Part shown: piece by piece, positions 8,057 to 17,450 of the stretch
Position numbering within the stretch: the first letter of the stretch is position 1
How the letters are laid out: every line of letters begins with the position of its first letter
Origin: Nocardia huaxiensis
Lineage (GTDB): Bacteria; Actinomycetota; Actinomycetes; Mycobacteriales; Mycobacteriaceae
DNA length: 64,000 bases
Direction: 5' to 3'
Assembly: GCF_013744875.1 (NCBI RefSeq)
Contig: NZ_CP059399.1
Coordinates: 6,634,001 to 6,698,000, forward strand
Translations under genes and position numbers: made by a program
Notes under the pieces: model-generated
What the model saw: only the letters and a program-made list of their open reading frames with translations
Databases searched by the model: none
What the model was told of the DNA's origin: nothing

Positions 8057-9286
8057 CTACGCGTCCAGTGCGCGGGCGAAACCGGCTGCCATGTCCTTGA
8101 TCTGGTCCTCGGCGATGACGAAGGCCGGGGAGATCTGGAGAGCGCCCTGACCGGCGGCGCGGGTGGAGATGCCGTGCGCGCGCAGGGTTTTCACCATGGG
8201 CAGGGCCTCGGCCGGATCGGCGAGCTGGACGGCGGCGACCGCGCCCAGACCACTGCGGACCTCGGACACGCGCGGATGCGCGGCCAGCGGCGAGAAGTGC
8301 TCGTGCAGCAGCGATTCCAGGTTCTTGCTGGCGTCGAGGAGGTGCTCGCGCTCCATGATGTCCAGGTTGGCCATGGCGGCGGCTGCCGCGGCGGCGTGGC
8401 CGCCGTAGGTGTAGCCGTGGCGGAACCAGACGCCACCGGCGAAGAACGGCTCGGCCACCCGCGGAGCCACGAACACCGCGCCCATGGGCACATAGCCGGA
8501 GGTGAGGCCCTTGGCGGTGGTCATGAGGTCCGGCTGCAGATCGAATCGCGAAGAGGCGAACCAGGATCCGCCGATGCGGCCGAAACCGGTGACGACCTCG
8601 TCGGCCACGAACAGGATGTCATTCTCGCGGCAGATGCGGCGCACCTCGGTGAGGTAGCCCTCCGGCGGCAGGTACACCCCGCCCGCGCCGATGATCGGCT
8701 CGGCGAAGAAGGCCGCGATGCGGTCCGCGCCGACCTCGGCGATGAGCGCCGACAGCGAAGCGGCGTCGTCCCAGGCGACCGTGCGCGCGTCGGGCATGAA
8801 CTCGCCGGTGTAGCCCTCGCGGTTCACCGGGATGCCCGCCAGCGAGGTGCCCGCCACGTGCATGCCGTGGTACGCCTTCTGCCGGCCGACAATAAGGGTC
8901 TTGTCCGGCTTGCCCTGCTCGAACCAGTAGCGGCGGGCGATCTTGGCGGCGGTGTCGATGCCGTCCGAGCCGCCGGAGGTGAACATGATCTTGCTGCCCG
9001 GCACCGGCGCGATCGCCGCGAGCCGCTCGGCCAGGTCCCGCAGCACCGGCGAGGCCAGGTCACCGAAGTTGGAGTAGTGCGCGATCTCGGAGATCTGCGC
9101 GGCCACCGCGTCGGCGATCTCGCGCCGCCCGTGACCCACATTGGTGAACCACAATCCCGCGGTGGCATCCAGGTACCGATTCCCGGCCTCGTCCCAGATG
9201 TAGGCGCCCTCGCCCCGCGCCACCACGAATGCCCCATCACGCTCGACCGCACCCATATCGGCGAAGCCATGCCACAGCGAACCCAT
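8057..9286 (-). CDS. Class III PLP-dependent aminotransferase (omega-transaminase-like)
   Basis: Fold-type I PLP enzyme of 409 residues that transfers amino groups from amines or omega-amino acids to a keto acid, typically pyruvate. Seen: 'MFTSGGSDGIDTAAKIARRYW' (phosphate binding; the usual 'SGSEA' is replaced by 'SGGSDG'), 'KAYHGMHVAG', 'VADEVVTGFGRIG' (Asp for the pyridine nitrogen) and the Schiff-base lysine in 'TTAKGLTSGYVPMG'. ATG 9286 follows a GGAGGT ribosome-binding site. It stands alone on this strand, so the pathway is not indicated by context. Confidence 0.88.
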   Translation of the reverse strand: MGSLWHGFADMGAVERDGAFVVARGEGAYIWDEAGNRYLDATAGLWFTNVGHGRREIADAVAAQISEIAHYSNFGDLASPVLRDLAERLAAIAPVPGSKIMFTSGGSDGIDTAAKIARRYWFEQGKPDKTLIVGRQKAYHGMHVAGTSLAGIPVNREGYTGEFMPDARTVAWDDAASLSALIAEVGADRIAAFFAEPIIGAGGVYLPPEGYLTEVRRICRENDILFVADEVVTGFGRIGGSWFASSRFDLQPDLMTTAKGLTSGYVPMGAVFVAPRVAEPFFAGGVWFRHGYTYGGHAAAAAAAMANLDIMEREHLLDASKNLESLLHEHFSPLAAHPRVSEVRSGLGAVAAVQLADPAEALPMVKTLRAHGISTRAAGQGALQISPAFVIAEDQIKDMAAGFARALDA

Positions 9287-9392
9287 CAAGCACCTCCGTC
9301 ACACCGACCACCGACCACCCCATTCGGGCGACCGACCGACACCTCACCATCACACCATTTCAGACGTGAACAGGACGAAGTGCCCCCGGCGT

Positions 9393-10064
9393 TCACCCCA
9401 CCGCGGCGGCCACGAGCATGTACGCGGTCCCCAGATCCATCACCACGTGCGGCAGGACGGCTACCGGCCCCGCGGACCCGATCGGATGCGGAAACATATG
9501 GCGCAGCGCCTGTCTCGACCCTGGCACCGCCATGGCCAGCGCATCGGCGAGAAACAGCGCGGCCAGGGCCAGCATGGGCGCGGGCTCCGGCGCGGTGTGG
9601 ACCATACCGCCGGTGTGACCGCTCATCGCGTACAGCATCGCCGCGGCCGCGACCACGTGGTAGGCGAAGGCCATGACACTGTCACCGGCCTCCGCCTCGC
9701 CCGAACCGCGTGCGTCCGCACCGGCGCTGTCACCGCCGGCTCCAGCCGCGCGGGGCGGTCCATCGCGGCGCTGCAGGATTCGGCCCGCGAGCAGCAGGGC
9801 ATAGACGACCGTCATGGCGGTGAGGACCCCGCTCAGGGCACGGGGGCTGGCGGCGGCCGGGAACACGAGCATGGCCAGCATGACCAGGCACATGAGCAGG
9901 TGGGCGGCGTCGGATTCCGGGTCGATGACGCGAATGCCGTTGTGTGCCACCACCGCCGCGGGACGGACAGCGGCCAGGCGGCGGAGCACGATCACAGCCG
10001 CGAGGGCGAAGGCGGCCACGGCCAGCCAGCGCAGGGCGCTGTATTCCTGTACGAATGCCGCCAC
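9393..10064 (-). CDS. DUF5134-like integral membrane protein
   Basis: A 223-residue, mostly hydrophobic protein with about 5-6 membrane segments and a hydrophilic Gly/Ala/Asp-rich loop near residues 98-125. Seen: 'DAAHLLMCLVMLAMLVFP', 'VMAFAYHVVAAAAMLYAMSGH' and a C-terminal helix 'HVVMDLGTAYMLVAAA'. The conserved His/Met-rich helices resemble the actinobacterial DUF5134 family, whose role is unknown. Histidines and methionines inside the membrane could bind metal, but this is speculation. GTG start at 10064. Confidence 0.6.
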   Translation of the reverse strand: MAAFVQEYSALRWLAVAAFALAAVIVLRRLAAVRPAAVVAHNGIRVIDPESDAAHLLMCLVMLAMLVFPAAASPRALSGVLTAMTVVYALLLAGRILQRRDGPPRAAGAGGDSAGADARGSGEAEAGDSVMAFAYHVVAAAAMLYAMSGHTGGMVHTAPEPAPMLALAALFLADALAMAVPGSRQALRHMFPHPIGSAGPVAVLPHVVMDLGTAYMLVAAAVG

Positions 10065-10235
10065 ACCCCACCACCTTTCAGGCGGCGACTTCGGAACCTC
10101 TTCCCCATGCTCGCATCAGGGGCGAACGGTCGGCGAGGGTTTCCACACAAACCGATACGACCGACCGACCAGCCTGATCCCGGCGCCCCGGGGTGCGACG
10201 GCGTGCGAGGGTTGTCCGGCCGGGGCGCGGAGGTG

Positions 10236-11090
10236 CTACTTGCCCAGGAATTCCGTGAGGGCGGCGGCGACCGGGGCAGGGTTCTCCACCTGCGGATAGT
10301 GGCCGGTCACCGGAGGCTCGTCGAGTACCACGAAGCTCGCCTGCGGCATCCGTTCACGCAGCCGGGGCAGGACGTGGCCGCCGCTCACCGGATCGGCGGG
10401 CCCCCAGACGAAAAGCATCGGACCCGAATAGGTTTCGAGCGACCGCTGCCACCGCTGCGCATGCTTGCGGCGCTCGGCGTGATACCGATTCAGCCCCCAC
10501 TGCACCCGCTTGCCGCCATTGCTCGACATGGCCAGCCACATGTCGTGCATCTCGGCGGCGGAGATCTCGCGGCCCAGCACCTTGCGCAGCGAGACGGCGA
10601 AGCCGCGTTCGAACATCAACGGCCCCACCGCTTTGCCCACCGGTCCGATCATCGCCCGCTGCACCGGCATCGGGTGATACAGGTCGATGTACAGGCCGCC
10701 GTTCAACCACGCGGTGCGCGTGATGCGCCCGGGGTCGCGGGCGAGGAGTTCCTGGGCGACGCTGACGCCGTAATCGTGTGAGACCAGGGCGGTTTCATCG
10801 ATGCCGAGGTGCCGCCAGAGCGCTTCCACGATATCGGCCTGCTCGGTCATCAGGTAGTCGTGCGCGAGCGGCTTGTCGCTGGCTCCGAAACCGAGAAAGT
10901 CCAGGGTGGTCACCCGGAATCCGGCGTCGATCAATGACGGCAGGATGTAGGTCCAGTCGTGCGAGGAACTCGGATAGCCGTGCAGCAGCGTCACCGGCGA
11001 GCCGTCGACGGGACCGTCCTGGCGATGGAAGATCGAGTGCCCGGCGAGCGTGACATGCTGACCGCCCTTGACCCATTCGGCATACCGCAT
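10236..11090 (-). CDS. Alpha/beta hydrolase (epoxide hydrolase / haloalkane dehalogenase type)
   Basis: A 284-residue alpha/beta hydrolase. Seen: oxyanion motif 'LLHGYPSSSHDW', nucleophile elbow 'LVSHDYGVSVAQ' with Asp in place of Ser (the epoxide-hydrolase/haloalkane-dehalogenase subfamily), acid in 'LFVWGPADPVSGG', and the catalytic His in 'TGHYPQVENP'. An Asp nucleophile implies an alkyl-enzyme ester intermediate, so an epoxide or halide is the likely substrate class. ATG 11090 follows GGGGAAGG. Divergent from the VanZ-like gene. Confidence 0.85.
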   Translation of the reverse strand: MRYAEWVKGGQHVTLAGHSIFHRQDGPVDGSPVTLLHGYPSSSHDWTYILPSLIDAGFRVTTLDFLGFGASDKPLAHDYLMTEQADIVEALWRHLGIDETALVSHDYGVSVAQELLARDPGRITRTAWLNGGLYIDLYHPMPVQRAMIGPVGKAVGPLMFERGFAVSLRKVLGREISAAEMHDMWLAMSSNGGKRVQWGLNRYHAERRKHAQRWQRSLETYSGPMLFVWGPADPVSGGHVLPRLRERMPQASFVVLDEPPVTGHYPQVENPAPVAAALTEFLGK

Positions 11091-11212
11091 AGCTGTGACC
11101 TTCCCCTGCTTTCGGTTCTCAATCGCACACTAGTGCAGTCGGTCTCATTTTGGAACCGCTTTCGGGTACGGCATTCCGACGATCTCTCCACGGTCTCACC
11201 ACATTTCGCCAT

Positions 11213-11218
11213 TAGCGT
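11213..11218 (+). promoter_or_regulatory. -10 element TAGCGT before the VanZ-like gene
   Basis: TAGCGT ends 7 nt before GTG 11226, supporting that start and a leaderless message. Confidence 0.45.
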
Positions 11219-11225
11219 GGTGCTC

Positions 11226-11780
11226 GTGAACAGGGTGTGGGAGATGTGGGGCGGGGTGCTGGTGGCGTGGGCGCTGGCGATACCGGTGCTCACGGCCGCG
11301 GTGTACACGGGAGTGCGATGGCGGATCGGACGCGGCACGCCGCGCGAGACGGCCGTACGGCACACGGTGGCCGAGGCCGGAATCCTGGGCGGCACACTGC
11401 CGTGGATCTGGATGATCCTCACCCCGGTGAACGGGGTGCGCGAGATCAGCTGGGTGCCACTGCGGGATCTGGTTGCGACGCTGACCGATTCGGCCTCCGC
11501 CGCCGTGGTGCAGGTGGGCGCGAACCTGATTCTGTTCGTGCCACTGGGATTCCTGCTGCCGCTGCGATTTCCGAGGTTCGCGGGCGCGGCGCGCATGTTC
11601 GCCGTGGGGGCGCTGATCTCCGCGACGCTCGAAATCGCGCAGTACGCGCTGGATATCGGCCGGGTGTCCTCGGTGGACGACGTGCTCATGAATGCCACCG
11701 GCGCGGCCGTCGGCGCGGCGCTGGCGGGGATGCGCGGTCCGGCCTCCAACAGGACAGACCAACCGGTCCCGATAGCCTGA
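11226..11780 (+). CDS. VanZ-like membrane protein
   Basis: A 184-residue protein with four predicted membrane helices. Seen: 'LTPVNGVREISWVPLRDL', 'QVGANLILFVPLGFLLPL' (the N-x-x-LF-P-x-G-x-LLP motif of VanZ-like proteins) and 'LISATLEIAQYALDIGRVSSVDDVLMNATGAAVGA' (E-x-x-Q ... DVLxNxxGxxxG). The family includes teicoplanin-resistance VanZ, but most actinobacterial members have no assigned role; no van genes are nearby. The stop lies inside the promoter of the following GNAT gene. Confidence 0.82.
   Translation: MNRVWEMWGGVLVAWALAIPVLTAAVYTGVRWRIGRGTPRETAVRHTVAEAGILGGTLPWIWMILTPVNGVREISWVPLRDLVATLTDSASAAVVQVGANLILFVPLGFLLPLRFPRFAGAARMFAVGALISATLEIAQYALDIGRVSSVDDVLMNATGAAVGAALAGMRGPASNRTDQPVPIA
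11773..11778 (+). promoter_or_regulatory. -10 element TAGCCT before the GNAT gene
   Basis: TAGCCT ends 6 nt before ATG 11785 and overlaps the last codons of the VanZ-like gene; probable leaderless start of the acetyltransferase. Confidence 0.45.
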
Positions 11781-11784
11781 CCGC

Positions 11785-12243
11785 ATGCGCATTGCCGTCG
11801 ACGACCTGACCCGCCCGGCGGTCATCGCCCTGCTCGAAGCCCATGTGGCCGAGATGCTCGACAACTCCCCCGAGCAGAGCATGCACGCCCTCGACGTGGC
11901 GGCGCTGCGCAAACCCGACATCACCTTCTGGTCGATCTGGGACGGCGACGAACTGGCCGGGTGCGGTGCGCTCAAGGAGCTCGACCCCACCCACGCCGAG
12001 ATCAAATCCATGCGCACCGCCGCCGCTTTCCAGGGCCGCGGCGTGGCCTCACTGCTGTTGCGGCACATCCTCGAGGAGGCGCACGCCCGCGGCTACACCC
12101 GGCTCAGCCTGGAAACGGGAGCCTCGGACTTCTACCGACCTGCGGTCCGTCTCTACGAACGGCACGGGTTCGACCGCTGCGGCCCCTTCGCCGACTACGC
12201 CGAGGACTCGCACAGCGTGTTCATGACCAAGGCCCTCGGGTGA
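11785..12243 (+). CDS. GNAT-family N-acetyltransferase
   Basis: A 152-residue acetyl-CoA-dependent acetyltransferase. Seen: 'WDGDELAGCGALKEL' (strands 2-4), 'EIKSMRTAAAFQGRGVASLLLRHILEEA' containing the acetyl-CoA pyrophosphate loop Q/R-x-x-G-x-G/A (residues about 73-100), and 'RLYERHGFDRCGPF', the family's 'FYxxxGF' C-terminal motif. The overall pattern resembles the ElaA/YsnE-type group. Substrate unknown. It stops immediately before the convergent Pr6Pr gene. Confidence 0.87.
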   Translation: MRIAVDDLTRPAVIALLEAHVAEMLDNSPEQSMHALDVAALRKPDITFWSIWDGDELAGCGALKELDPTHAEIKSMRTAAAFQGRGVASLLLRHILEEAHARGYTRLSLETGASDFYRPAVRLYERHGFDRCGPFADYAEDSHSVFMTKALG

Positions 12244-12879
12244 TCACGCCTCCTGGCGCGTGCGGCGGCGGGCGGCGAGATCACCGAGGGCGATGACCGC
12301 GACGGCGAGAACGATGAAGGCGATCACCAGCACCACCAGACCGATGGTCATCGACCAGTAGCCCTGGGAGCGGGGGTCGATGAAGGGATACGGATACCAG
12401 TCGACGACCGCGCCCCGGATCAATGTGTAGACGCCGTAGACGATCGGGTACGCGAGCAGCGCGGCGATCAGACGCGCGCTGACACCGAGCGCCACCGGCA
12501 CAAGCAACCAGTCGGCAAGCATGATGAGCGGTGTCACGCGGTGCAGGACGTCATTGGTCCACGGGTACGGGATGCCGACCGCGACGTTCTGCAGCAGCAG
12601 CGCGTAGACGATGCCGGTGATGGTGATGTAGAGGGTCCCGGCCCCGCGGATCAGCTGCCAGCGCCGGCCCTGCGGATCGCGCAGCGCAATGGCCAGCATG
12701 ACCGCGATGACAATGAGATTCGACTGAATCGTGAAGTAGCTGAAGAAGTTGACGATCTTGTTGCCCGCCGGAGCCTCGGCCAGATGCGTGGCGGTCCAGA
12801 CGACCGCGGCGATGTCGAGTGCCGCGAAGGCCAGCAAGACCAGCCGGCCCCACAGCGGATGTACTGCTCGCTCGTCCAT
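12244..12879 (-). CDS. Pr6Pr-family membrane protein
   Basis: Integral membrane protein of about 211 residues with six predicted helices. Seen: 'FFSYFTIQSNLIVIAVMLAIAL' (the F-S-FT-QSN motif), 'ITGIVYALLLQNVAV', 'VLHRVTPLIMLADWLL' (conserved His) and 'YPIVYGVYTLIRGAVVDWYPYPFIDP'. These match the bacterial Pr6Pr proteins, relatives of the eukaryotic AIG1/FAR-17a family; their role in bacteria is unknown. Two in-frame ATGs exist (12909 and 12879). The shorter form was chosen because the extra residues do not resemble the family, but this is uncertain. Confidence 0.75.
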   Translation of the reverse strand: MDERAVHPLWGRLVLLAFAALDIAAVVWTATHLAEAPAGNKIVNFFSYFTIQSNLIVIAVMLAIALRDPQGRRWQLIRGAGTLYITITGIVYALLLQNVAVGIPYPWTNDVLHRVTPLIMLADWLLVPVALGVSARLIAALLAYPIVYGVYTLIRGAVVDWYPYPFIDPRSQGYWSMTIGLVVLVIAFIVLAVAVIALGDLAARRRTRQEA

Positions 12880-12989
12880 GCGCAGATAGTCGCACGCATT
12901 GGCGAACATTCCGCGAACCTCGGCTCGGCGTGGTGTCGACCACCGCGCTGACCGGCCGGTGCAATGACTTCGCTACGCTTGACGGTGCA

Positions 12990-15900
12990 ATGACCAGGAC
13001 CGCCGCCACTATTCGCGAGCTTCGCACCCGCCTGGCCGAACTCTCGATCCGCGACGAACACCGGTTGCGTCGGCGGCTCGACAAGGCCCGCGGCGGCGAT
13101 CTCACCGATCTCGAGCACGAGATCGACGCCGCCCGAGCCCGGGTCGAGACTCGGCGCAACGCCGTACCGACCATCCGGTACCCGGAGCAGCTACCCGTCT
13201 CCGCCCGCCGCGACGATATCGCCAAGGCCATCGCCGAACACCAGGTCGTGATCGTGGCCGGTGAGACCGGCTCCGGCAAGACCACCCAGCTACCCAAGAT
13301 CTGCCTCGAACTCGGCCGCGGCATCCGCGGGACCATCGGGCACACCCAGCCGCGCCGGCTCGCCGCGCGCACGGTGGCCGAGCGGATCGCCGAGGAACTC
13401 GGGACCGAACTCGGGGATGTGGTCGGCTACACGGTGCGATTCACCGATCAGGCGTCGGACCGCACACTCGTCAAGCTCATGACCGACGGCATTCTGCTGG
13501 CCGAAATCCAGCGCGATCGGCTGCTGCGGCGCTACGACACGATCATCATCGACGAGGCGCACGAGCGCAGCCTCAATATCGACTTCCTGCTCGGGTACCT
13601 GAAGCAGCTGCTGCCCAAACGGCCGGATCTGAAGATCGTCATCACCTCGGCGACCATCGACCCGGAGCTGTTCGCGCGGCACTTCAGCGACGAGAACGGC
13701 ACGCCCGCACCGATTGTCGAGGTGTCGGGACGCTCGTTCCCGGTGGAGATCCGGTATCGGCCGCTGTCGCTGGAGGTTCCGCTCACCTCGGACGATCCCG
13801 ATGACGAGGACACCGAGATCGTCGACCGGGACCCCACCGACGCCATTGCCGACGGGGTGCGGGAACTGCTCGCCGAAGGAGACGGGGACATTCTGGTGTT
13901 CCTGTCCGGCGAGCGGGAGATCCGCGACACCGCGGACTCGCTGCGGGATCTGAAACTGCCGCGCACCGAGATTCTGCCGCTGTACGCGCGACTGTCGGCG
14001 GCCGAACAGCACAGGGTGTTCTCGGCGCACACCGGGCGGCGCGTGGTGCTGGCGACCAATGTGGCCGAGACCTCGCTGACCGTGCCGGGCATCCGGTACG
14101 TGATCGACCCCGGCACAGCGCGCATTTCGCGGTACTCCATGCGCACCAAGGTGCAGCGGCTGCCGATCGAACCGATCTCACAGGCGTCCGCGCGGCAGCG
14201 GTCCGGGCGCTGCGGACGTGTGGCCGACGGCATCGCCATCCGGCTGTACGCCGAGGACGATTTCGAATCACGGCCGCAGTTCACCGAACCCGAGATTCTG
14301 CGCACCAACCTGGCCGCGGTCATTCTGCAAATGACCGCGCTCGGGCTCGGCGATATCGAGAGCTTCCCGTTCGTGGAAGCGCCCGACAATCGCGCCATCC
14401 GCGACGGCATCGCGCTGCTCGAAGAGCTCGGCGCACTCGGCCGCCGTGACGAGAACGCCCGGGGCACAGAGCTTCCCGACGCCGGGCTGGTGCTCACGCC
14501 GATCGGCCGCGAAATGGCGCAGTTGCCGGTCGACCCGCGCATGGCGCGCATGCTCGTCGAGGCCAACCGCACCGGCTGCCTGGCGGAGGTCCTGATCATC
14601 GTGGCCGCCATGTCCATTCAGGATGTGCGCGAACGCCCGGTGGAATTCCAGCAGGCCGCCGACACCAAACACGCCCGCTTCACCGTCGAAGGCTCCGACT
14701 TCCTGGCCTACCTGCGCCTCTGGGACTACCTCGGCGAACAGCGCAAATCCCTGTCCGCCAACCAGTTCCGCCGCCTGTGCCGCGACGAGTTCCTGCACTA
14801 CCTGCGCATTCGCGAATGGCAGGACCTGCACGGCCAGCTCCGCACCATCACCCGCGGCCTCGGCTGGTCGGCGGACAGCAGCGAGAGCCGCAGTGGAAAC
14901 ACCGACAGCCCAATCACTTCCGATCACCGCGAGCGCGGCGCAGTCGCAGCCAGAGGGCGGGACGGGCGAGGCACCAACGCCGGCCGGGGCCAGCGGAACG
15001 CCGCATCGGAGGACGGCAACTCACGCGCCCGCAGCGCTGCCACCGGTGGGCGCGAGTCTTCCACCGGGCAGGGTCGCGACGAGCGCAGCTCCGGCGCAGG
15101 GCCAAGTCGGAGTGAGCGTGGTTCCGGCGCCGGCCGAAACCAGGGCGGGCGCGACTCCGCCACCGGCCGCGATCAGGTTGAGCGCGGGTTCGCTGCGGAT
15201 CGGGGAACGGCAGGCGGTGCGGAGCGGAGCGATCGGCTCGCCGCGCTGGCTGCGGCCGCTGATGATGCGCTGCCCTGGGATGTGACGTCTATTCATCAGG
15301 CGCTGCTGGCGGGCATGCTGTCGCATATCGGGGTGCGGGAGGCGGAGAGCCGGGAGTTCCTCGGGGCGCGCAATGCGAAGTTCATGATCTTCCCGGGGTC
15401 TTCGCTGGCCAAGAAGCCGCCGCGGTGGGTGATGGCGGCGGAACTGGTGGAGACTTCGCGACTGTGGGGGCGGACGGCGGCGCGCGTCGAGCCCGAGTGG
15501 GCCGAGCGGCTGGCCGGGGATTTGGTGAAACGCACCTATTCCGAGCCGCATTGGTCGTCCAAGCGGGGGGCGACGCTGGCCTATGAGCGGGTGACGCTGT
15601 ACGGGGTGCCGCTGGTGACGCAGCGGCGGGTGGACTTCGGGCGGATCGATCCGGAGCTGGCTCGGGAGCTGTTCATTCGGCACGCGCTGGTGCAGGGCGA
15701 GTGGCAGACCAAGCACGCCTTTTTCGAGCGCAATCGCGAATTGCTCGACGATGTGGCCGATTTGGAGCATCGGGCGCGGCGGCGCGACATTCTGGTCGAC
15801 GATCAGGTGCTGTTCGATTTCTACGATCAGCGGATTCCGGCCGATGTGGTGTCGGTTCGGCATTTCGACAGCTGGTGGAAGAAGACGCAGCGGGCGGAAC

Positions 15901-17345
15901 CCGAACTGCTGGACTTCACCGCCTCCACGGTCGTGAACGAGGATGCGGCACTGCTGGATCCGACCTCCTACCCGGACAGCTGGCGGCAAGGGGAATTGAC
16001 CTTCCCACTCACCTACCAGTTCGAGCCGGGGCAGGCCGATGACGGTGTCACCGTGCACATTCCGGTCGCGCAGCTGGCGCACGTACGGGCCGTCGGCTTC
16101 GACTGGCTGGTGCCGGGCATGCGCGAGGAGCTGGTCGCGGCGCTCATCAAGTCGCTGCCGAAACAGTTGCGCCGCAGCGTGGTTCCCGCGCCGGACTTCG
16201 CCAAGGCCGCGCTGGAGCGCCTCACCCCGCGCGCCGAACCGCTGCGCACCGGGCTGGCGCGGGAACTGTCGCAGCTGGGGTCGGTGACCATCACCCCGGC
16301 GCATCTGGACCCCGCCGCAATACCCGACCATCTGCGCATGACCTTCGCCGTCACCGACCCCTCGGGTGCGGTGGCCGCGCGCGGCAAGAGCCTGTCCGAG
16401 CTGAAAACCCGCCTATCCGAGCAGGTTTCGAAGTCCGTCGCGCGGGCCAACAATGCCGCCGAACGCGCACCGGCCACGGTGTGGACCTCGGAATCACTGG
16501 GCACCCTGCCGACCTCGGTGAAGCGCGAGGTCGGCGGACAGACCATTACCGGCTATCCGGCGCTGGTGGCCGAACCCGAGGGTGTGGCGGTACGCGTGCT
16601 CAGCTCCCCCGTGCAGCAGGCCGCCGCCATGCGCACCGGCACCCGGGCACTGCTGCTCAACGCCATCCCGACGACGGTGCGCGCGGTCACCGCGAGCCTG
16701 CCGCCGACGGACCGGCTTGCGCTGAGCCAGAATCCGTACGGCTCGCTCGACGCGCTGGTGGAGGACTGCCGCGCCTGCGCCGCCGACGAACTCATCGCCG
16801 CCCACGGGGGACCGGTGCGCAGCCCGGAACAGTTCAAGGCGCTGGCGGACAAGGTGCGCCCGCAATTCACCTCGGCCGTCGCGACCATTGTGCGCACGGT
16901 CGTGCCGGTGCTGGCCGAAGCGCACCGCGTGCGCTCGGCCCTGGCCGACACCCGGGATCGGGAAGCGGCCGAGGATGTCACGCATCAGCTCGACGATCTG
17001 GTGTTCCCCGGCTTCATCTCCGAGTGGGGCAGCCCCCGATTGCGGGAATTGCCACGCTATCTGGAAGCCGCCCGACTGCGCCTGGAAGCCCTGCCCGCCG
17101 CCGCCAATCGCGACCAGCAGGGCATGCTCGAGCTGGATCGCGTGCACGCCGCCTACGACCGCCTGGTCGACTCGCTGCCCGAGGGCCGCCGGGGCGGCCG
17201 CGACGTGATCGAAATCTGGTGGATGATCGAGGAATTGCGCGTGAGCCTGTTCGCCCAGCAGCTCGGCACCCCGTACCCGGTGTCCGCCAAACGCATCGAG
17301 AAGGCCATCGACACCGTCCGAAAAGCTCCGCCGCCCAAGCGCTGA
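12990..17345 (+). CDS. hrpA: HrpA, DEAH-box ATP-dependent RNA helicase
   Basis: Large cytoplasmic 3'-5' RNA helicase of 1451 residues. In E. coli, HrpA processes mRNA and resolves stalled ribosomes. Seen: Walker A 'GETGSGKTTQLP' (about residue 90), 'TQPRRLAARTVAERIA', 'DEAHERSLNIDFLL' (about 188), 'ITSATID', 'TNVAETSLTVPGIRYVID', motif VI 'QRSGRCGRVADG' (about 402), then HA2/OB regions and a long DUF3418-type C-terminus. Residues about 628-750 form a Gly/Arg/Ser/Asp-rich, low-complexity insert absent from the compact enterobacterial protein (about 1300 residues). ATG 12990 begins 'TAATIRELRTRLAELSIRDE', matching family starts. Confidence 0.95.
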   Translation: MTRTAATIRELRTRLAELSIRDEHRLRRRLDKARGGDLTDLEHEIDAARARVETRRNAVPTIRYPEQLPVSARRDDIAKAIAEHQVVIVAGETGSGKTTQLPKICLELGRGIRGTIGHTQPRRLAARTVAERIAEELGTELGDVVGYTVRFTDQASDRTLVKLMTDGILLAEIQRDRLLRRYDTIIIDEAHERSLNIDFLLGYLKQLLPKRPDLKIVITSATIDPELFARHFSDENGTPAPIVEVSGRSFPVEIRYRPLSLEVPLTSDDPDDEDTEIVDRDPTDAIADGVRELLAEGDGDILVFLSGEREIRDTADSLRDLKLPRTEILPLYARLSAAEQHRVFSAHTGRRVVLATNVAETSLTVPGIRYVIDPGTARISRYSMRTKVQRLPIEPISQASARQRSGRCGRVADGIAIRLYAEDDFESRPQFTEPEILRTNLAAVILQMTALGLGDIESFPFVEAPDNRAIRDGIALLEELGALGRRDENARGTELPDAGLVLTPIGREMAQLPVDPRMARMLVEANRTGCLAEVLIIVAAMSIQDVRERPVEFQQAADTKHARFTVEGSDFLAYLRLWDYLGEQRKSLSANQFRRLCRDEFLHYLRIREWQDLHGQLRTITRGLGWSADSSESRSGNTDSPITSDHRERGAVAARGRDGRGTNAGRGQRNAASEDGNSRARSAATGGRESSTGQGRDERSSGAGPSRSERGSGAGRNQGGRDSATGRDQVERGFAADRGTAGGAERSDRLAALAAAADDALPWDVTSIHQALLAGMLSHIGVREAESREFLGARNAKFMIFPGSSLAKKPPRWVMAAELVETSRLWGRTAARVEPEWAERLAGDLVKRTYSEPHWSSKRGATLAYERVTLYGVPLVTQRRVDFGRIDPELARELFIRHALVQGEWQTKHAFFERNRELLDDVADLEHRARRRDILVDDQVLFDFYDQRIPADVVSVRHFDSWWKKTQRAEPELLDFTASTVVNEDAALLDPTSYPDSWRQGELTFPLTYQFEPGQADDGVTVHIPVAQLAHVRAVGFDWLVPGMREELVAALIKSLPKQLRRSVVPAPDFAKAALERLTPRAEPLRTGLARELSQLGSVTITPAHLDPAAIPDHLRMTFAVTDPSGAVAARGKSLSELKTRLSEQVSKSVARANNAAERAPATVWTSESLGTLPTSVKREVGGQTITGYPALVAEPEGVAVRVLSSPVQQAAAMRTGTRALLLNAIPTTVRAVTASLPPTDRLALSQNPYGSLDALVEDCRACAADELIAAHGGPVRSPEQFKALADKVRPQFTSAVATIVRTVVPVLAEAHRVRSALADTRDREAAEDVTHQLDDLVFPGFISEWGSPRLRELPRYLEAARLRLEALPAAANRDQQGMLELDRVHAAYDRLVDSLPEGRRGGRDVIEIWWMIEELRVSLFAQQLGTPYPVSAKRIEKAIDTVRKAPPPKR

Positions 17346-17380
17346 GGCCCCGCGCGGCCCGGCATTCGCCGCGGCAGACG

Positions 17381-17412
17381 CGATCGGCCGCCGTGCAGAC
17401 GGCGGCCGATCG
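17381..17412. terminator. Hairpin terminator between hrpA and nrdR
   Basis: Perfect 14-bp stem (17381-17394 with 17399-17412) and a 4-nt loop, between the convergent hrpA and nrdR. There is no clear T-tract, so it is probably an intrinsic actinobacterial-type terminator working in both directions. Confidence 0.7.
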
Positions 17413-17450
17413 GTCGAATTGGGTGGCGGGCGATTTCGCCCGCCGGGCGG

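Noticed and set aside
14872..15240. Low-complexity part of hrpA considered as a frameshift or assembly error
   Set aside because: The reading frame continues without stops through the insert, and both flanks show family motifs in the same frame.
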